DNA of 64,000 nt, taken from the NCBI GenBank assembly GCA_030248295.1, contig JASANH010000666.1, forward strand, positions 78,721 to 142,720, written 5' to 3'. The notes beneath the pieces are model-generated. The model saw only the letters and a program-made list of their open reading frames with translations. It did not search any database and had not been told where the DNA came from. Positions 33,600-45,637 of the stretch are shown here, in pieces. The position numbers and the translations under genes are program-made. The stretch's first letter is position 1. The number at the start of each line of letters is the position of its first letter. Origin of the DNA: Mesodorylaimus sp. YZB2_4 (lineage: Eukaryota > Nematoda > Enoplea > Dorylaimida > Dorylaimidae).

Positions 33600-35585
33600 G
33601 GTTGGACCTTACTGCCCTATGGGCGATGGGCGTCGCGCAGCCCTGCACTGAATTGTCCACCAGTGCGTCCGACATGTATATGGGCACATATGCCAGCACT
33701 TTCACCCATTCCATTAGCCTGTCCTACCACCTGGCTGGAGCTATATGGGATTCAGCGAGCGGGTCGACCAGTAGCTCGTCTCGATTACTGACGTGAGGCT
33801 TGCCAGCTCCCTTTCCATTTTGTTAACTGGGTTATTAATATCCTAACTAGTCCCCAAATCGACAAGCTATCTTTCGTTTTTGTTCCACTGGTTTCAAACT
33901 GACCACTGCCTCCTTCGGAGCTGGTTGGTCCAGTAAGACAGGTATCATTCGATCGACGCGATGGCCTTCGCAATAGTACCTACAGCACTACTTCCAGGAG
34001 GTCAGGATTAGCGCGTTCCTCCACTTTCACCAGAGGAACGCCGCGCGCGACGGTTTCTTTGGAGAAGCTGCCACTGCTTGTAGCGAGATAAGCGTTGTGG
34101 AAGCGTTTAGCAGCAGAGAGAATGATCGAACCGACTGCTCTGGTCGGCCGACGACGAGAGACTGAGTATAGACAAACTTCGTTACACTGTCTTTACAGAC
34201 AAAGGTAAGCAGGCGACCTCTCTGGTCGGAGACAGAACGAAGAGTGAGCCACAGGAGAGCGAACTAGGCATAAAAGAGGAAAAGAGTCAAATCGTAAAGT
34301 CACGGATCGACGTTGCTTCTCCTGGGCTGTAATGTGAGCGTTGAATCCATCGCGCTCCGTCGCGACACTGCTTATTCATTATTGCTCGAATTGAACCCAT
34401 ATGAGCGTCACACGTCCGTTATTGGTCGAGTGGACGGAATCCGCCTACAAAGACCAACACAAACCCCCGACAGGGATTCGGGAAGCCCTTCTGGGCTCTG
34501 CTACTGTAAGCTTAAACTCCTTTTTGCTCGCTTCACCCGTGACTTTGCTCATTTTCCCCTTCAAAGTAAAATCGGACTGAATAGGACCGAAGTTTTTCTC
34601 TTGTGTCCGTCTTCCGCGACAACGAGCGCCCTCGCTGCGTCGTAAGCGCCCCAACACCTCAATCGTTTGTTCAGTCACATCTTCGAGGACAAAAAAATTC
34701 CAATCTGTCTTCTGCTAGCCCCATGTTTTCACTAACTACAAACGTTCCTTCGCCACTTCGGCCACCCATCGACACCATTCAGCTTCACCACTGCCGCAAT
34801 TATCTACACGCAAACCTCGCGCCACGATGAAACCCAAGCTGCTTATTTACTGCATACGCGCTAAAACCAACAAGTTCCACGTCAGTTAGTACCAAGAAAA
34901 ACCACGAGAACAACGCCTGAATTAAACACCACCTGCTCTCCACCAGCTTCCACACCATTCTCAGACAGCCAAAATGACGAAACTACCCATATCACCAATA
35001 ACCGACAACGACGACGACCCTCCGACTGTACGTTCACCCGCTCGCATACGATCATCTACCAACGTTTCATCTAGATGAAGACGAAAACGTTGAACTATGT
35101 CCTTTTGCCAACATGATGCTGTCACCACTCGAAAAAACGGACTGGCAACCTGGACCAATGAACCGCACTCCTCTCAACAACGGTAAGGCGCTCCCGGGTC
35201 TAAATTGGGGTCGCATAAATGCATTTCCCAAGTAGTGAATTTGGGTTATCTCCGTTAATTGTTCTTATGAACTGCAAGAACAAAAATCCTATTTTACTGA
35301 TCTTTGTTACAAGTCACCCGCCTGCAAAAAGGCAGGCGTTTTGAATCCTCAAAGTAAACCATGCGCTCAGTTTTTCTCGGGGTAGTTGTACGGAATTGCT
35401 ACTTTCTGTCCGCATTGCGTGAAGACTCCAACTTCCCATGTAAAATAACATTTGTTCAGATCCGCTTGTCCAAACAATGACCATGAAAGAACTCGCAGCA
35501 CGAATATTTGCCAAAAGCAATCCCACAAGATCATCAGCTCGCCCAATTATCCTTCCCAATGTACAGTAGATCGCTATTGGCCCCA
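33600..35585. other. No gene recognised
   Basis: No supported gene. A 34-codon frame (34972-35076, MTKLPISPITDNDDD) is noted only for its acidic composition. Confidence 0.4.
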
Positions 35586-35609
35586 TAATTTTATTGCGTC
35601 AATAAAAAA

Positions 35610-35799
35610 AATGTTTAATTTTGAGATAGACGCTACTGATGATGAGGTTAAAGAAACTGAAGGTACTTATCTTGTTTTTGACTATGCTTATAAGCCATCA
35701 GATTTTATCGAGGAAATGTTCAGTGGAGCTAGCAAGGCGCCGTTCAGTGAAAGCTTGATGCTCCCTTTGTCTGGCCTCGTTGTGATTCCAGCTCGTTGA
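35610..35799 (+). CDS. Short hypothetical frame
   Basis: A 62-codon frame from the ATG at 35611 (MFNFEIDATDDEVKETEG) to a stop at 35799. It is acidic, then aromatic, then hydrophobic. No family is recognised. It could be a final exon. Little supports it beyond composition. Confidence 0.2.
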
Positions 35800-37110
35800 T
35801 ACCGCAAGCGTTTTTTGTGAGGGAATTATTGACGGCTTTTGGATAAGTGCTGAAGGTTTTGTGAACGTTTTAAGGGTCACGTGCGACGGGATTTACCTTG
35901 AGCGTCTGGCAGTCCTGATTTGAAGTTGAGCAATAAAGTTCTGCCGCTGTGATTTCTTGACGGCACGTCGGTGGCAACGTGTCAGGTAATGTGTGCGAGA
36001 GGCAGCATTTCTATTCGGGGAGAAAGGGTCGGATATGCAACGTCAGAAGAGGTGAGAGGCGCTGTTTTGTTTTGCTAAATTTGATAATTTCAAAATTTTA
36101 GTTTTTTCTGCCAAACAGGTCGCACATTTTAGTTGTGAACGCCTTCCTGCTGCTCCGTTAGCGCTGTCCTGACTGCAAGTCACGCAAGTAGCCCACTGAT
36201 TCATACGGCAATCCACGACTGAACTGTCGACAATAAGATCTCCAACATCTTAAACAATTCGGATTATTGAAGCTTCCGGAAAACGGAGATCAGTTATTTG
36301 TGGACGTAGCCTTTCATTTATCTTTTGCTCTTTATTGCGCGTCCTTGTTTCACTCGATTTTAATCATGTGTGCAAATAGTTAGGACTTCTGCACAGAAAA
36401 AAGTACATATGCTGTATTCATTTTCTCATAAGTTTAGCGAAAGCAAAATCACCTCCGAAAAATATCACCTCAGATAACCTTCCGCATCAGCCCATACTTC
36501 TTGATAAAAATTTTTAGTTTAGCACTCAAAAAAGAACACGTATCCACGAGACGAATAAACAAGATGACTGTATGGCAAACCAGATGTACCCATTTGCACC
36601 GTCGTAGTGGCAGTGGATCCGCAAAAACCAGTGAAAATATTAGCCGTGTCAAGTTTGAAAGCAATCCACAAATCGTAATCTCTGCCACCTGTCATCGACG
36701 AACACCATGAGGCTAACACAAGAATTCGCTGGTGATTCAGAATTTCGGGGCGTTCTATTTTATGAATATGGCCGTCTTTCCGAAGCGCACCTTAAAAGTT
36801 GATTGTTTATGAGCCACTACAGTCGTAGGCCAACCGAACAGCGATTCTTACTCATCAACAACGGCGAACGCGGGATTAGTATGTTGTGGGGACATCAGAA
36901 TGAGGTCAGGTCGAGTCCGAAATGAACAGAGGACCATGTGCAGTATATAGGAAGGCATTTTCAAGGGCCATCTCGGTTCAGCCAGCCTTTGCGGACAGCA
37001 AACCTATTTCGGCCATATCCCCTTCTGACTAGCAGCTGTCTTAGGCCATTGTTTCTTTTGGGCCAGTCCGGCTGATTCAAATACAAAATATTTAGAGGAT
37101 AAAAAAACAC
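35800..37110. other. No gene recognised
   Basis: Neither strand gives a recognisable domain, RNA or repeat in these 1.3 kb. Confidence 0.4.
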
Positions 37111-37114
37111 CCAC

Positions 37115-37594
37115 TCATTTAAATCCGCCAGCTCCTTGCAACGCGACGAAGAGATTTCGCAGAAAATACTCGCAGTATTTTTGACGGTCGAGCCCATTCA
37201 AATGCAGGCGCTTTTGGGAGCTTATAACACGTATTTTCCCATTAAAAATTTGCGAAATCGACAAAATTATGTAAAGTTTTGTGATTTGTCCCTTGTCCTC
37301 TGTATCCGCACACAGATCACACAAAAGCCTGGCTGACTTGTCATAAGAGTTCTCACGCGGGAGATTCAAATGAAGAACGTTTCGGAAACTGGAAATGGTC
37401 CATTTGGACTCGATGTTGTCTCCGTTAGACTGGCAGGTCATGACCGAAAATCCTCTGTCATAGCACACCTGATCATTAGTTCTCATTCCGATTTTTCTGT
37501 CAGACAGTAGAAGTTTGTAGCCGGCCTTGACTTGCATGATCTCCATGCAAATCATAGAGACAAGGAGTACGAATAAGACTAATACGCGTGACAT
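37115..37594 (-). CDS. Candidate secreted protein
   Basis: The frame starts with ATG at 37594 and a clear signal peptide (MSRVLVLFVLLVSMICMEI, cleavage probably after VKA). About 130 residues follow with six cysteines (VCYDRGFSVMTCQ; LLCDLCADTED; KYCEYF). No domain is recognised. The single uninterrupted frame and signal peptide support a real gene or first exon. An internal hydrophobic stretch (LYIILSISQIF) could be a retained intron or a helix. A role in secretion is an inference only. Confidence 0.4.
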   Translation of the reverse strand: MSRVLVLFVLLVSMICMEIMQVKAGYKLLLSDRKIGMRTNDQVCYDRGFSVMTCQSNGDNIESKWTISSFRNVLHLNLPRENSYDKSARLLCDLCADTEDKGQITKLYIILSISQIFNGKIRVISSQKRLHLNGLDRQKYCEYFLRNLFVALQGAGGFK

Positions 37595-37599
37595 TGTTT

Positions 37600-38870
37600 T
37601 AAAAAAAACATGGTTACGAAGAAATGATGACCTGGTCTGGCCTCCAGCTAGAGCATCAGGCCGTTGCTCCCAGTAAGATAGCGCCAGGACGAAAAATCAA
37701 AACAAAAAATTTTGCACACGTTTTATCATACAGCAGAGCACGCTACCGCACTGACGGAATCAAACTGATGCTGGCATTAAACTGGAAAGGGAGCCAAACC
37801 TAACTTTCAGGCTGCACCCAATTATATAAACAATGGCTGTAGCCTACTCATCAAGACATAATTTCCCGCTTAAACTTGTCACCCCAAGCGCCGAGTACGA
37901 CGGCTGAATTATGAAGGTAAGCCATCTTTTTTTTTTATTCCGCTTAGGTCGTTCCCAAGACCAGCTGATCGTAAGCGTGAATTACTTTTTCGCGAAGCCC
38001 ATGTTTGTACAAGATCCAAAAATACTGCCGCCTTTTCCAAACGGATACTGAGTTAAAACAGGTAAGATTAATTTGACAGTCGTCTGGCACCGTCGACAAT
38101 ATTTTGACCTTGTCTGAATAAAACAGGTTTGCCACCAGGTTGATTCTGAAAACTATCTATTCGTCATTATGGCAGTGAGGAGCACTGACAGATTTGAGTG
38201 TGTTGCCTGAGGTTTTTCGTTTTCGATATACTCGTTCTTTGGTCCTCTTCAAAAAAACATTTTTTATTATTGTGCTAGGTGGATCAGAATGCCATCTAGT
38301 TACTTGACAGCGCACACGTGCGAATTGGCCACCTCAAAACAACCCTGGTATCAAAGAGAAACGACCATTTGGTTATTTGCCATAATGACCCCAACATGTT
38401 AAGACAAATTACACGCAAAATTAAGTTCCACCCTGTGCGCAAGTTAATGTATGACCTTTTAGATCTGCCGCCGCTAAGCCTAGGCGAGTCGTAGACGTGT
38501 ATGCGTAGTGCCATACGATAGAGAATTCATTTTTCTACAAAATTAGCATGAGTTTGCAAAGTTAGGGTCGTTTTAACAATTTTTGAGAATTATTCTTATG
38601 TCAGCTGCTCAAAAGTTGGCCTCTTTGGGTTTTTAGTACTTCCTCAGCTTCGACGATTTATTATTCAAGTAAATCAAAATGGCTCAAAGCGAGTGGTCTT
38701 CTTTGTTTTAATGAGTATCTACGACTTTTTTGAGCTGTTCCCCAATAATTTTTGTGACCGAGCAGCTATATATATTTAAAAATCGATTATGATCGATTCT
38801 TGGCCGATCATACTCGATTTTATTGATTTCAAGCGATCTGTGTTGTCCGTATGATTTTTAACTGTGTGTT
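37600..38870. other. No gene recognised
   Basis: No supported gene or repeat was seen; AT-rich in places. Confidence 0.4.
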
Positions 38871-38882
38871 TTCTACTACAGG

Positions 38883-39130
38883 CGTTGGTCAAAACATATC
38901 TAAATTAGTTGCTGGGAAGATTATTCAGCTGCACAAAAGCGGATACAAGTCGGAAAAAATTGTTGAAGAATTGAAAAAAACAAATCGAATGGCGATTTTA
39001 TACCATCCGATCAAGCTATTGGGAAATTTTTGGCTGAATATGAGCAAACTGGATGCGTCAAACAATAATCTGGCGAAGGACGACCTCGAAAAACCACCGA
39101 TCGCGACGATCACCGCTAACAAGGATTGCG
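38883..39130 (+). pseudogene. Tc1/mariner-like transposase N-terminal fragment
   Basis: ISKLVAGKIIQLHKSGYKS, then EKIVEELKKT, is the helix-turn-helix of Tc1-type transposases (R..I..LHK.G.....I...L). The continuation is recognisable only loosely and no DDE motif follows. The fragment is overlapped and followed by LINE sequence on the other strand. Confidence 0.45.
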
Positions 39131-39199
39131 GAGACCAAACGGTTTTCCGTTCGCTGGGATCGATCGCAAAAAATTTCAGCGATTCATCTGGAAATTCGA

Positions 39200-39838
39200 T
39201 TGGTAGGGACACTGCTCGTCGATGAGATGAGATCCATGGGCTTCGTCCAGCGCATCGAACATTTTTTTGTGGTATTAGGGTCGTCAAGACTTCGTTGATC
39301 GTGGCAGTTAATCGGGAACAGGCTTCATCCATGGAAGGGGCATCAGCTACCAGCTGCGATAAGTTGCAGTCCTCCAACCGACGATTAACCACTTTCCAAT
39401 CCACACGCTTATATAGTTAGATTCGCTTCATGATTGGTGGGTGAGGTTTACGCCGCCCAAGTAGCGAAACAGATATAGTGATGTGATCGGATGTAGAGAC
39501 TGGGGGGGGGGGGGGGGGGGAGAGAGAACTGTTGTAGATATGTGTCGCTGGCAGTCTTTAATGAATATCAAATCAAGCAGTGATCAATCCTTCCAAGTGG
39601 GGTGATCTACCATTTGGATCCCACCCACTACAGATAGAAGATGAAGGAGACGCCGGCGGGTGGGAGAATCGACTTGGAAGTCAACGTTAAAATCGCCAAT
39701 GATCACTGAATTCCGAAGGTTTCTACCAAACGCCCGAAACAGATACCCACTTAGAGCGTCTACGGCGGCTGGCGAAGTGTTTGGAATATAAACCGTAACA
39801 CAAACGATCGCGCTGGAACCAGTACCAACCCGCACAGT
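39200..39838 (-). pseudogene. Non-LTR retrotransposon (LINE) fragment: endonuclease end
   Basis: The minus strand encodes the C-terminal part of an apurinic-like endonuclease: VYIPNTSPAA, then VIIGDFNVDFQ (the catalytic GDFN motif), then HPTW (39835-39587). After a gap with an 18-base G run, it encodes the linker toward reverse transcriptase, DWKVVNRRLEDCNLSQL...RSPWISSHRR (39404-39240). The order fits Jockey/CR1-type elements. Stops and the truncated reverse transcriptase show it is dead. It ends where Tc1-like sequence begins. Confidence 0.65.
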
Positions 39839-39839
39839 C

Positions 39840-40327
39840 AGACTTTTAAAGTCTTGATGGCATATTTATGGGTGGGAAGACACGACCGCTCTCAATGATG
39901 GACTACCCTATTCCCTCTTTGATAGGAAAAGTTTTTCCCTGGAATAAATCGGTTGAGAATAAAAGAAACTGTAGTATGTTCAGTTTCAACCGCTTCAGGG
40001 CTTATCAGTCGGACGATAAGTATTGTTTTCTTCTTATCTGATCAGGAGGATTCCAAGACAAGAACAAGCGCGTTTGTTCGCGCTTTTGGAGGTAAGACCA
40101 CAAAACGTTGAGGCATTTATAGCGAGGTGGATTCGCGTCGGCGCAGTGGTAGAGAGCGGTCTGTTCTTCTCGCTCTCGACTCATGTGTCAATGATCAGAC
40201 GCGGATGCTCTGTGCAGGACATGACGATGATAAACACTTTCGGTACACCAGCAGGTTGCAACATTGTCATAAATATTCCAATGTACATGATAGCGTGTGT
40301 GGGAATAGAATTCAAAACGTATCGTGA
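39840..40327. other. No gene recognised
   Basis: A stretch with GGCGCAGTGGTAGAGAGC near 40140 resembles a tRNA A box, but no cloverleaf follows. Confidence 0.3.
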
Positions 40328-40615
40328 TTAATCAATGACATGCGCATCAACCACACCATCAGTAAAGACCACACGTTTAGCAGGATTTATCGAAGACGCA
40401 CTATAAAGCATTATGATAGCAGCCCTGGTTCGATTAGATATTGGTAAAAAACTGATCAAGTCTTCAGCTTCACTTAGCTTTTCTTTTGGTTGAGCTTCTG
40501 CCATATGACACGGTGGAAAATCGCCAGTTTTAGTCAAGTCAGTTTGGCAACCCAGCATGGGAAAACCAAAGACTGTAAAAAAGATCGCCAGAAAAAAGAA
40601 GCAATTTCTATAACA
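40328..40615 (-). CDS. Possible secreted-protein exon
   Basis: The frame follows an acceptor-like TTATAG at 40615. It opens with a hydrophobic segment (CFFFLAIFFTVFGFPMLGC) that could be a signal peptide core, followed by a polar region and a stop at 40328. No upstream ATG is visible in this frame, so it would be an internal or terminal exon. No family is recognised. Confidence 0.25.
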   Translation of the reverse strand, partial: CYRNCFFFLAIFFTVFGFPMLGCQTDLTKTGDFPPCHMAEAQPKEKLSEAEDLISFLPISNRTRAAIIMLYSASSINPAKRVVFTDGVVDAHVID

Positions 40616-41055
40616 GGAGAGTGACAAGTTGAAAGTGAAACCGTTTACGCCAGTCTATTTTGCTTGCTTGAACATTTTGATGTTGTATGGTTATAAAAAT
40701 ATCGACCTGATATGTCACATGGACGAGAATTAGAGCATTTTAGTTGTGTCTTTGAGATTGGACAGAGAAGCCTATGCACGTAATATGGACGCTTTGAAGA
40801 TGTATTTGTCTCGAGGCATGGATGTGGCAGATATGTTCAGACAGGCTTAAGATGAGTGTGCTCAGAAATAAACTTGTATACTTTTTTTGTTTTTAAGCAC
40901 GCATCTCGTAAGCAGAGGCTAACGCAGAAAGCATGCGACAAAACATGATTTGAATTTAATATCTTTTCAAAATCATATGTCGCTGGCAACGATTGGAATT
41001 TTTTAGAATGCATTATATCGAAATGAGCACTCAGGTGACTGGATACGTAATTTCA

Positions 41056-41504
41056 CTACGCGAACACGAAAAGCGAAAGTATGGCAGTGCACAGAATGGT
41101 CAGCCCAAGTACACTTAACACTGTTGGCCAAGAATCAGTCTGTAACATAAGGAGATCATATTAAGTACGATTCTCGATCCACGACCGTAGTTGTGTATTT
41201 GAATCAGATAAATCAGAAACTTGGCACTTGTTGGGGCGAATCAGGCGTAGTGGGCAACCAAGGCGTAGAAGGCCGCAATTCTCTGCCACGTGATTCCACT
41301 GGTGAACACTTTATCTGCGACCTGCTTGAGTCTGCTTATTTCCATCGATTTCACGTTGGCAATCAGTAAGAATCGTTTGTTCCCGAAAACTTTTTTCACT
41401 GCCCGACGCATGGCCGATGCGTATCGATTAGGTGGCGGGCCAGCGTCACCGATGCTCCTTAAAATCAAATCCCTGACAACTTGACTCGTTACTAAAGCAG
41501 CCAT
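41056..41504 (-). pseudogene. Bcl-2-family (BOK-like) gene, frameshifted
   Basis: From the ATG at 41504, 87 codons run through a possible BH3 helix (YASAMRRAVKKVFGN) into VADKVFTSGITWQRIAAFYAL, a good BH1 motif closest to BOK/BAK-type proteins (F..GITWG+...LYA). The frame then stops at 41241. One base out of frame the sequence continues with RSWIENR, like BH2. After an in-frame TAA comes TDSWPTVLSVLGLTILCTAI, a C-terminal membrane anchor ending in a stop at 41056-41058. Bcl-2 proteins control mitochondrial apoptosis. One frameshift near 41240 and one stop separate the parts, so this is either a pseudogene or a gene with unrecognised introns or assembly errors. The virus-like block begins 2.7 kb away. 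Confidence 0.55.
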
Positions 41505-41812
41505 TCCCAGAAGGAAAAAGCTGACAGCGACTCCGCTTTCATGGTCGCTTAGCTGCTTGGATGTGCTTTAAAATATATGAAAGTGCTGCCTGCACATCAC
41601 ATGCACTTAAATTTAAATTTTCCCGCCCATTCTATGCCTGGTTTTGTCATGCCTTTTCACTTTCAACAAAATTTGTTTTTCTTTTGTAAGCACACACACA
41701 ACAGCACCTACAAAACCAACACCACATATTATACCATACCAACAAAACATACTGCTTATCTCGAGAACTTTCTAGGATTGGCCGTAACCAATCGATTGCC
41801 GCTGAGCACGAT

Positions 41813-42850
41813 GTGCATTTCATTGGCCTATTTTCCCGCTTCGTCATCGTAGCCAATGATAAAGTCGAATCCATATCTAATAACAGTCCAACCTCCGTCC
41901 ATGACCGCCTGTCCATCTTGAAAACCTCGTTACAACAGCTCCTCCCACTTTTGTTAGCCGTCGTGAAATACGTACGAGGGCGTGTTGACCCGTTGTTGTT
42001 GTTGCGCATTCTCGTACGATCTATGCGCGCGCTGGATCTTTTTAGGGCCGGACAGGGTATCGCCACAAGTAAACTCTGGGAACGATTGACCAACTTTATG
42101 GCTTCAGGTCAGATACTGCAGCTGAGGATCCTGCTAACTGATTTCAGCCCCGATTCGGGTGACATTAGCGCCACGTATGAAGCAACGCGGGCGGATCCAG
42201 AAACATCGACAATACGCCAAAGATTCGGGCGGGTATCATCGAGAAAGGTGACGCCAAACAACAATTTGAAACAACCGAGTCCTAAGAAGAGAGAAGACAA
42301 CCATGGACTCGATGAAAATAGCAAAGTTTTGAGTCCAGCTAGGCATGAAGAGTGAGATTGCGAATCCCAGATTTCAGGCAGGTAGCTTTTCATAGGTTTA
42401 CTTCAGTCTCGTGGCAGACAATGAGGCGCAAGAAGTGAAAGAAAACGAAGAAGCTCGTCCTGTGGTGAATCTGACCATTCCAGGAAACAAGGCCGATTTA
42501 CAAACACCAAAACCACCATTACGCAAGCGAGCACCGTCACCCGCTGCGACAGTCGTGGTAAGTCGCTTGCAGAGTGTTCTCGAGTCCATAATGAAACAAG
42601 TCATTTGCAGGTACTGGCAAAAAGTTTGATTAAAGTTTCGCCTTTTGGAACCAAGGAAAAGGCCTCGAGTCCCTCGTTCTCGACTCCTCGTTTGATGCCG
42701 ACTAATCGAGGCAAGACACCGCAGGAAAGTGCCGTCAAGGTGGGTTGGTGGTCCGCATCTTAAAATAGAGGTGCGTGTTCGTACAATTAAGTGAAGAAGC
42801 GCGTGTTCGTCTGCGCCAGCCTTTGGCATCGGCAACGGCGAAACAAGAGG
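41813..42850 (+). CDS. Unrecognised multi-exon host-like gene
   Basis: A long frame (about 41813-42355) encodes a helical, leucine-rich segment (SILKTSLQQLLPLLLAVV, KLWERLTNFMASGQIL) followed by a basic/polar tail. Further exons with good splice borders follow: about 42407-42557 (acceptor ACTTCAG, donor GTG|GTAAGT; proline-rich TPKPPLRKRAPSPAATVV), 42611-42739 (acceptor TTTGCAG; KSLIKVSPFGTKEKASSP) and about 42791-42850. The low-complexity serine/proline regions suggest a nuclear protein with phosphorylation sites, but no domain is recognised. The first frame ends in its own stop at 42355, so it may be a different gene or needs an unseen splice. Confidence 0.4.
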
Positions 42851-42859
42851 TAAAAATTA

Positions 42860-43540
42860 AACATTCGCGGATCCTGGCACTCCCTTATGATTTTCGGGAA
42901 AGGGACCAGCCAACCACTAGGTCCGACTGATAAGACAATTATCGGTATTGGCCGATAACCGATTACGCAATTATCGGCCGATAAAAACGATAATACTGAT
43001 AAATTTTGAACGTGTGAAAACATCAAATTTTAGGGCGCGGTAGGTCAGCTCCTTGGGGTATGTCGGGATCACTTTTCTCATGATCAGGATCAGGTTTTTT
43101 TGCATTTTTGCCTATGAACCTATTTTCTCGCTAAAGCACACTATAGTAATCCAGGTTTTTTAAAGCTTTTTCTTAGACCGATTTTCGATCATTATGAGCC
43201 TATAACTGACAGTCGGTGCCGTTGCCCATTCATAATGTATATGCCTAGCAAAGTAAGTGGGGTAAAGCAAATAAACAATTTTTCAACTTTGATTTTTTCC
43301 AGCCTTGCAAATTTGTCATCTGAACCTGGTGCCTTTGCGACGTTGATACAATGTATTTGTTCAATGCTCAGGTTTATCACTGCAAGAAAACAGCAGCTGC
43401 CAACGACACAGCAACTGCTGATCGATCATTTGGAGAACAGGTATTTTGATAGCCTTGATTGTAAGAAATAGCTATCAATCTCAATTGTTCTCAATTTCAG
43501 GTGGTGCAAACGCTGATGGCCCCACTCTAAAACAATGGGC
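42860..43540. other. No gene; ATCGGCCGAT palindromes
   Basis: No supported gene. Between 42938 and 43000, TTATCGG, GGCCGATAA and CGATAATAC words form nested palindromes, perhaps a transposon end. Confidence 0.35.
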
Positions 43541-43549
43541 GTACGCTGT

Positions 43550-43835
43550 ACACTGATAATTTCTTCACCTCAGTCGAGCTAGCGAACAAACTGTATGAAG
43601 AGCGGACGTATGTAGTGGGGGGCAGTTCGACCACATAGGAAAAAAATTTTAAAGGATTTCACAGTGGAGCCCATCAGCCTGAATGAAAGTCGATTCCTAT
43701 TTTCTGAAGGAAAGACGCTCCTGAGATACCTAGCCAAGGAGAAGAAACAAAGTTTCTTGTTGTCGACGATGCATCATTCAAAGCAGATCAAAAAAATCTC
43801 TCAGGATCCGGCTTCTAACGATGAAGAATCCGATC
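43550..43835 (+). pseudogene. piggyBac-like transposase fragment
   Basis: The plus strand reads LYTDNFFTSVELANKLYEER and then TYVVG, the signature of the piggyBac DDE domain around its second aspartate. After a stop it continues VEPISLNESRFLFSEGKTLL and SFLLSTMHH. piggyBac transposases excise and insert at TTAA. The rest of the catalytic domain is missing, and a serine/glycine/arginine-rich frame follows. It lies just outside the left border of the virus-like block. Confidence 0.65.
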
Positions 43836-44247
43836 ATGATCAAGACGGACGAGGCAGCCGAGGACGGGAAAGCCGTGGACGAGGCGATTGTGGACGTAGT
43901 GGTCTTAGATGTGGTGGTCGTGGATGCCTATCAAAAAATACTCAGAACTGCGGAGCCAACCAGCCATCAGAAAAGGTCGGGCGCCTTAAAATTAGACCCA
44001 CTAAGGAAGCCTGTGACAAGCGGAACAGACTCACTGGCTGGTCTATTTTATCCACGATTTTTATTAAATACTTCCTCTTATAGGTTGGAACTGCCTGCAT
44101 TGCAGCGCAGCAATACGTCGCCGCTGTTACAACGCGCATCCCGCGAACAGGAGACAAACTCCAACGGGAATAACGACGATGACGACAAGGAGACCAGCCC
44201 GAGGAGATCGTCCAGAGATGTATCTATTAGAGAAAAAGTCAAGAGAG
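43836..44247 (+). other. Low-complexity open frame beside the virus-like block
   Basis: Open in two plus-strand frames (GRGSRGRESRGRGDCGR in one; NNDDDDKETSPRRSSRD in another). No domain is recognised. It could be the tail of the piggyBac remnant. Confidence 0.25.
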
Positions 44248-44614
44248 GACTGTGCCGTGACCAAGTTCGTCTGGAACAGCCACCGAGCCAACCTGCGGTT
44301 GTGGTCGTTTTTAGATTAGCAGGCTGGTGTAACGGAAAATTGGTTCAGCGGGCAATAAACGGCATGCATCTACCAGTTAGCGTATGTCTTTAAATCGATA
44401 GTGAACGGTGCACTCCTACCACGTCGACCGCAGTCCCGATCACATATCTTGCACGCCTACCGCCCCCCCCCCCCAACTGTACCTCGTCTTTGTTTATTCT
44501 TGTACGGCTACGGCGCCCGATTCGCTGGCTACAGGTGGCGCGACGAAGTCCTCGAAACAGTCATCGTTTCGGTCTTCTAATGGGCGTGAGTTCTTTGAAA
44601 TGATTTCGAACTCG

Positions 44615-45304
44615 TTATTTAACTCTTCCAGCATTTCGTGCTCCATAGCGGAAGGCATTACACGAAGCGACGTCGTTTTCCGCAATGACGATTCTATTGT
44701 GAGCCACCGATATATCGACAAGTGGAAACGTGGAATTGCACATCGGGCATTTGAATTCGCCTCGTAGTTTGTATCTCGACGTCGATGCCGAATTTCGCAA
44801 AGCGCATCTTTTGCAGCCAATTATCTTGGGGCATTGGCGGCAGACTTGCGGGCTGCGAGCAAATGACGTGCAGTAGGAACACTCCAACTGCAGCACTTTT
44901 TTCGTTAGCCAACCTGAAACATAGAGATGTCATTAAAGTATGCGTTGGGTCGTCTCAGATCTCCTTTTCAGTTCTCCCTGGTTTCTCCCCGCTTCTTCCT
45001 AGCCAGTCCAGCACAAATTCTCATGAAACTCACGATTCATCTCCTCGGATTGTTTTTTAAAATATTGTTTTCTCATCTCCATAAATGCGCCCTCCAGCTT
45101 GTCCAGTTTCGCGTCGATGTTTTGTTGTGTGCTCGATTTTCGAGTGTCGGCTGTCAATTGCACTTGTTTTGGTTTAGTCCAGACGCACCAGACGCAATCT
45201 GTGTGTGCACCTGTTTTTCCTTTAGTCAGAATTAGTTCATGCTTTTTTATGCTTTCATTCCTGCCTACATCGCCAGCGCCATAAATCCTGGGCTCATTAG
45301 TCAT
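44615..45304 (-). CDS. Coiled-coil RING-type zinc finger protein, copy A (two exons)
   Basis: Exon 1 runs from the ATG at 45304 to 45034. After a polar N-terminus it has a coiled coil (KLDKLEGAFMEMRKQYFKKQ). The donor is C|GTGAGT and the acceptor TTTCAG|G, with a 120-nt intron (44914-45033) and exon 2 joined in phase. Exon 2 encodes eight cysteines as C-x2-C-x9-C-x2-C-x5-C-x2-C-x18-C-x2-C (CSYCTSFARSPQVCRQC...FKCPMC), an all-cysteine RING-like cross-brace. RING proteins are ubiquitin ligases. This frame stops at 44615; an overlapping acidic frame stays open to 44494 and may be the true C-terminus through a shift or second splice. The gene is divergent from the capsid module. Confidence 0.6.
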
Positions 45305-45637
45305 AGCCTATTCATGGTAACATAATAGTTTCCTTGTAGCATATGACTAAGCCACGCCCATGATGTCATGTCTATTTCGCGTGTGCATTGTGCAATTCAT
45401 ACTGGAAGTGGATTAGCCACGCCTTTACAGGGCTGCGAGAACTCCTGGATATAAGGGCTTGCACTTGTATGGTCTGGGTTCTTTTTGGCTAGCTCAACTT
45501 TAAAGTAAAGACTCCATTAGTTGCACAAGTCAGGCCACGATACAACATGTTTCTATTCAACTCTTCAAGCGCTCCCGCCCCATCTTCCTGTATCTCCTCC
45601 ATCTCTTTAATCGCGTCATCCAAGGATAACTATTGTT

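Noticed and set aside
40130..40215. tRNA gene near GGCGCAGTGGTAGAGAGC
   Set aside because: Only the A box fits; no B box and no four-arm fold.
43821..44393. Long plus-strand frame crossing into the virus-like block
   Set aside because: It crosses the 44248 boundary into RING-gene flanking DNA and has no domain.
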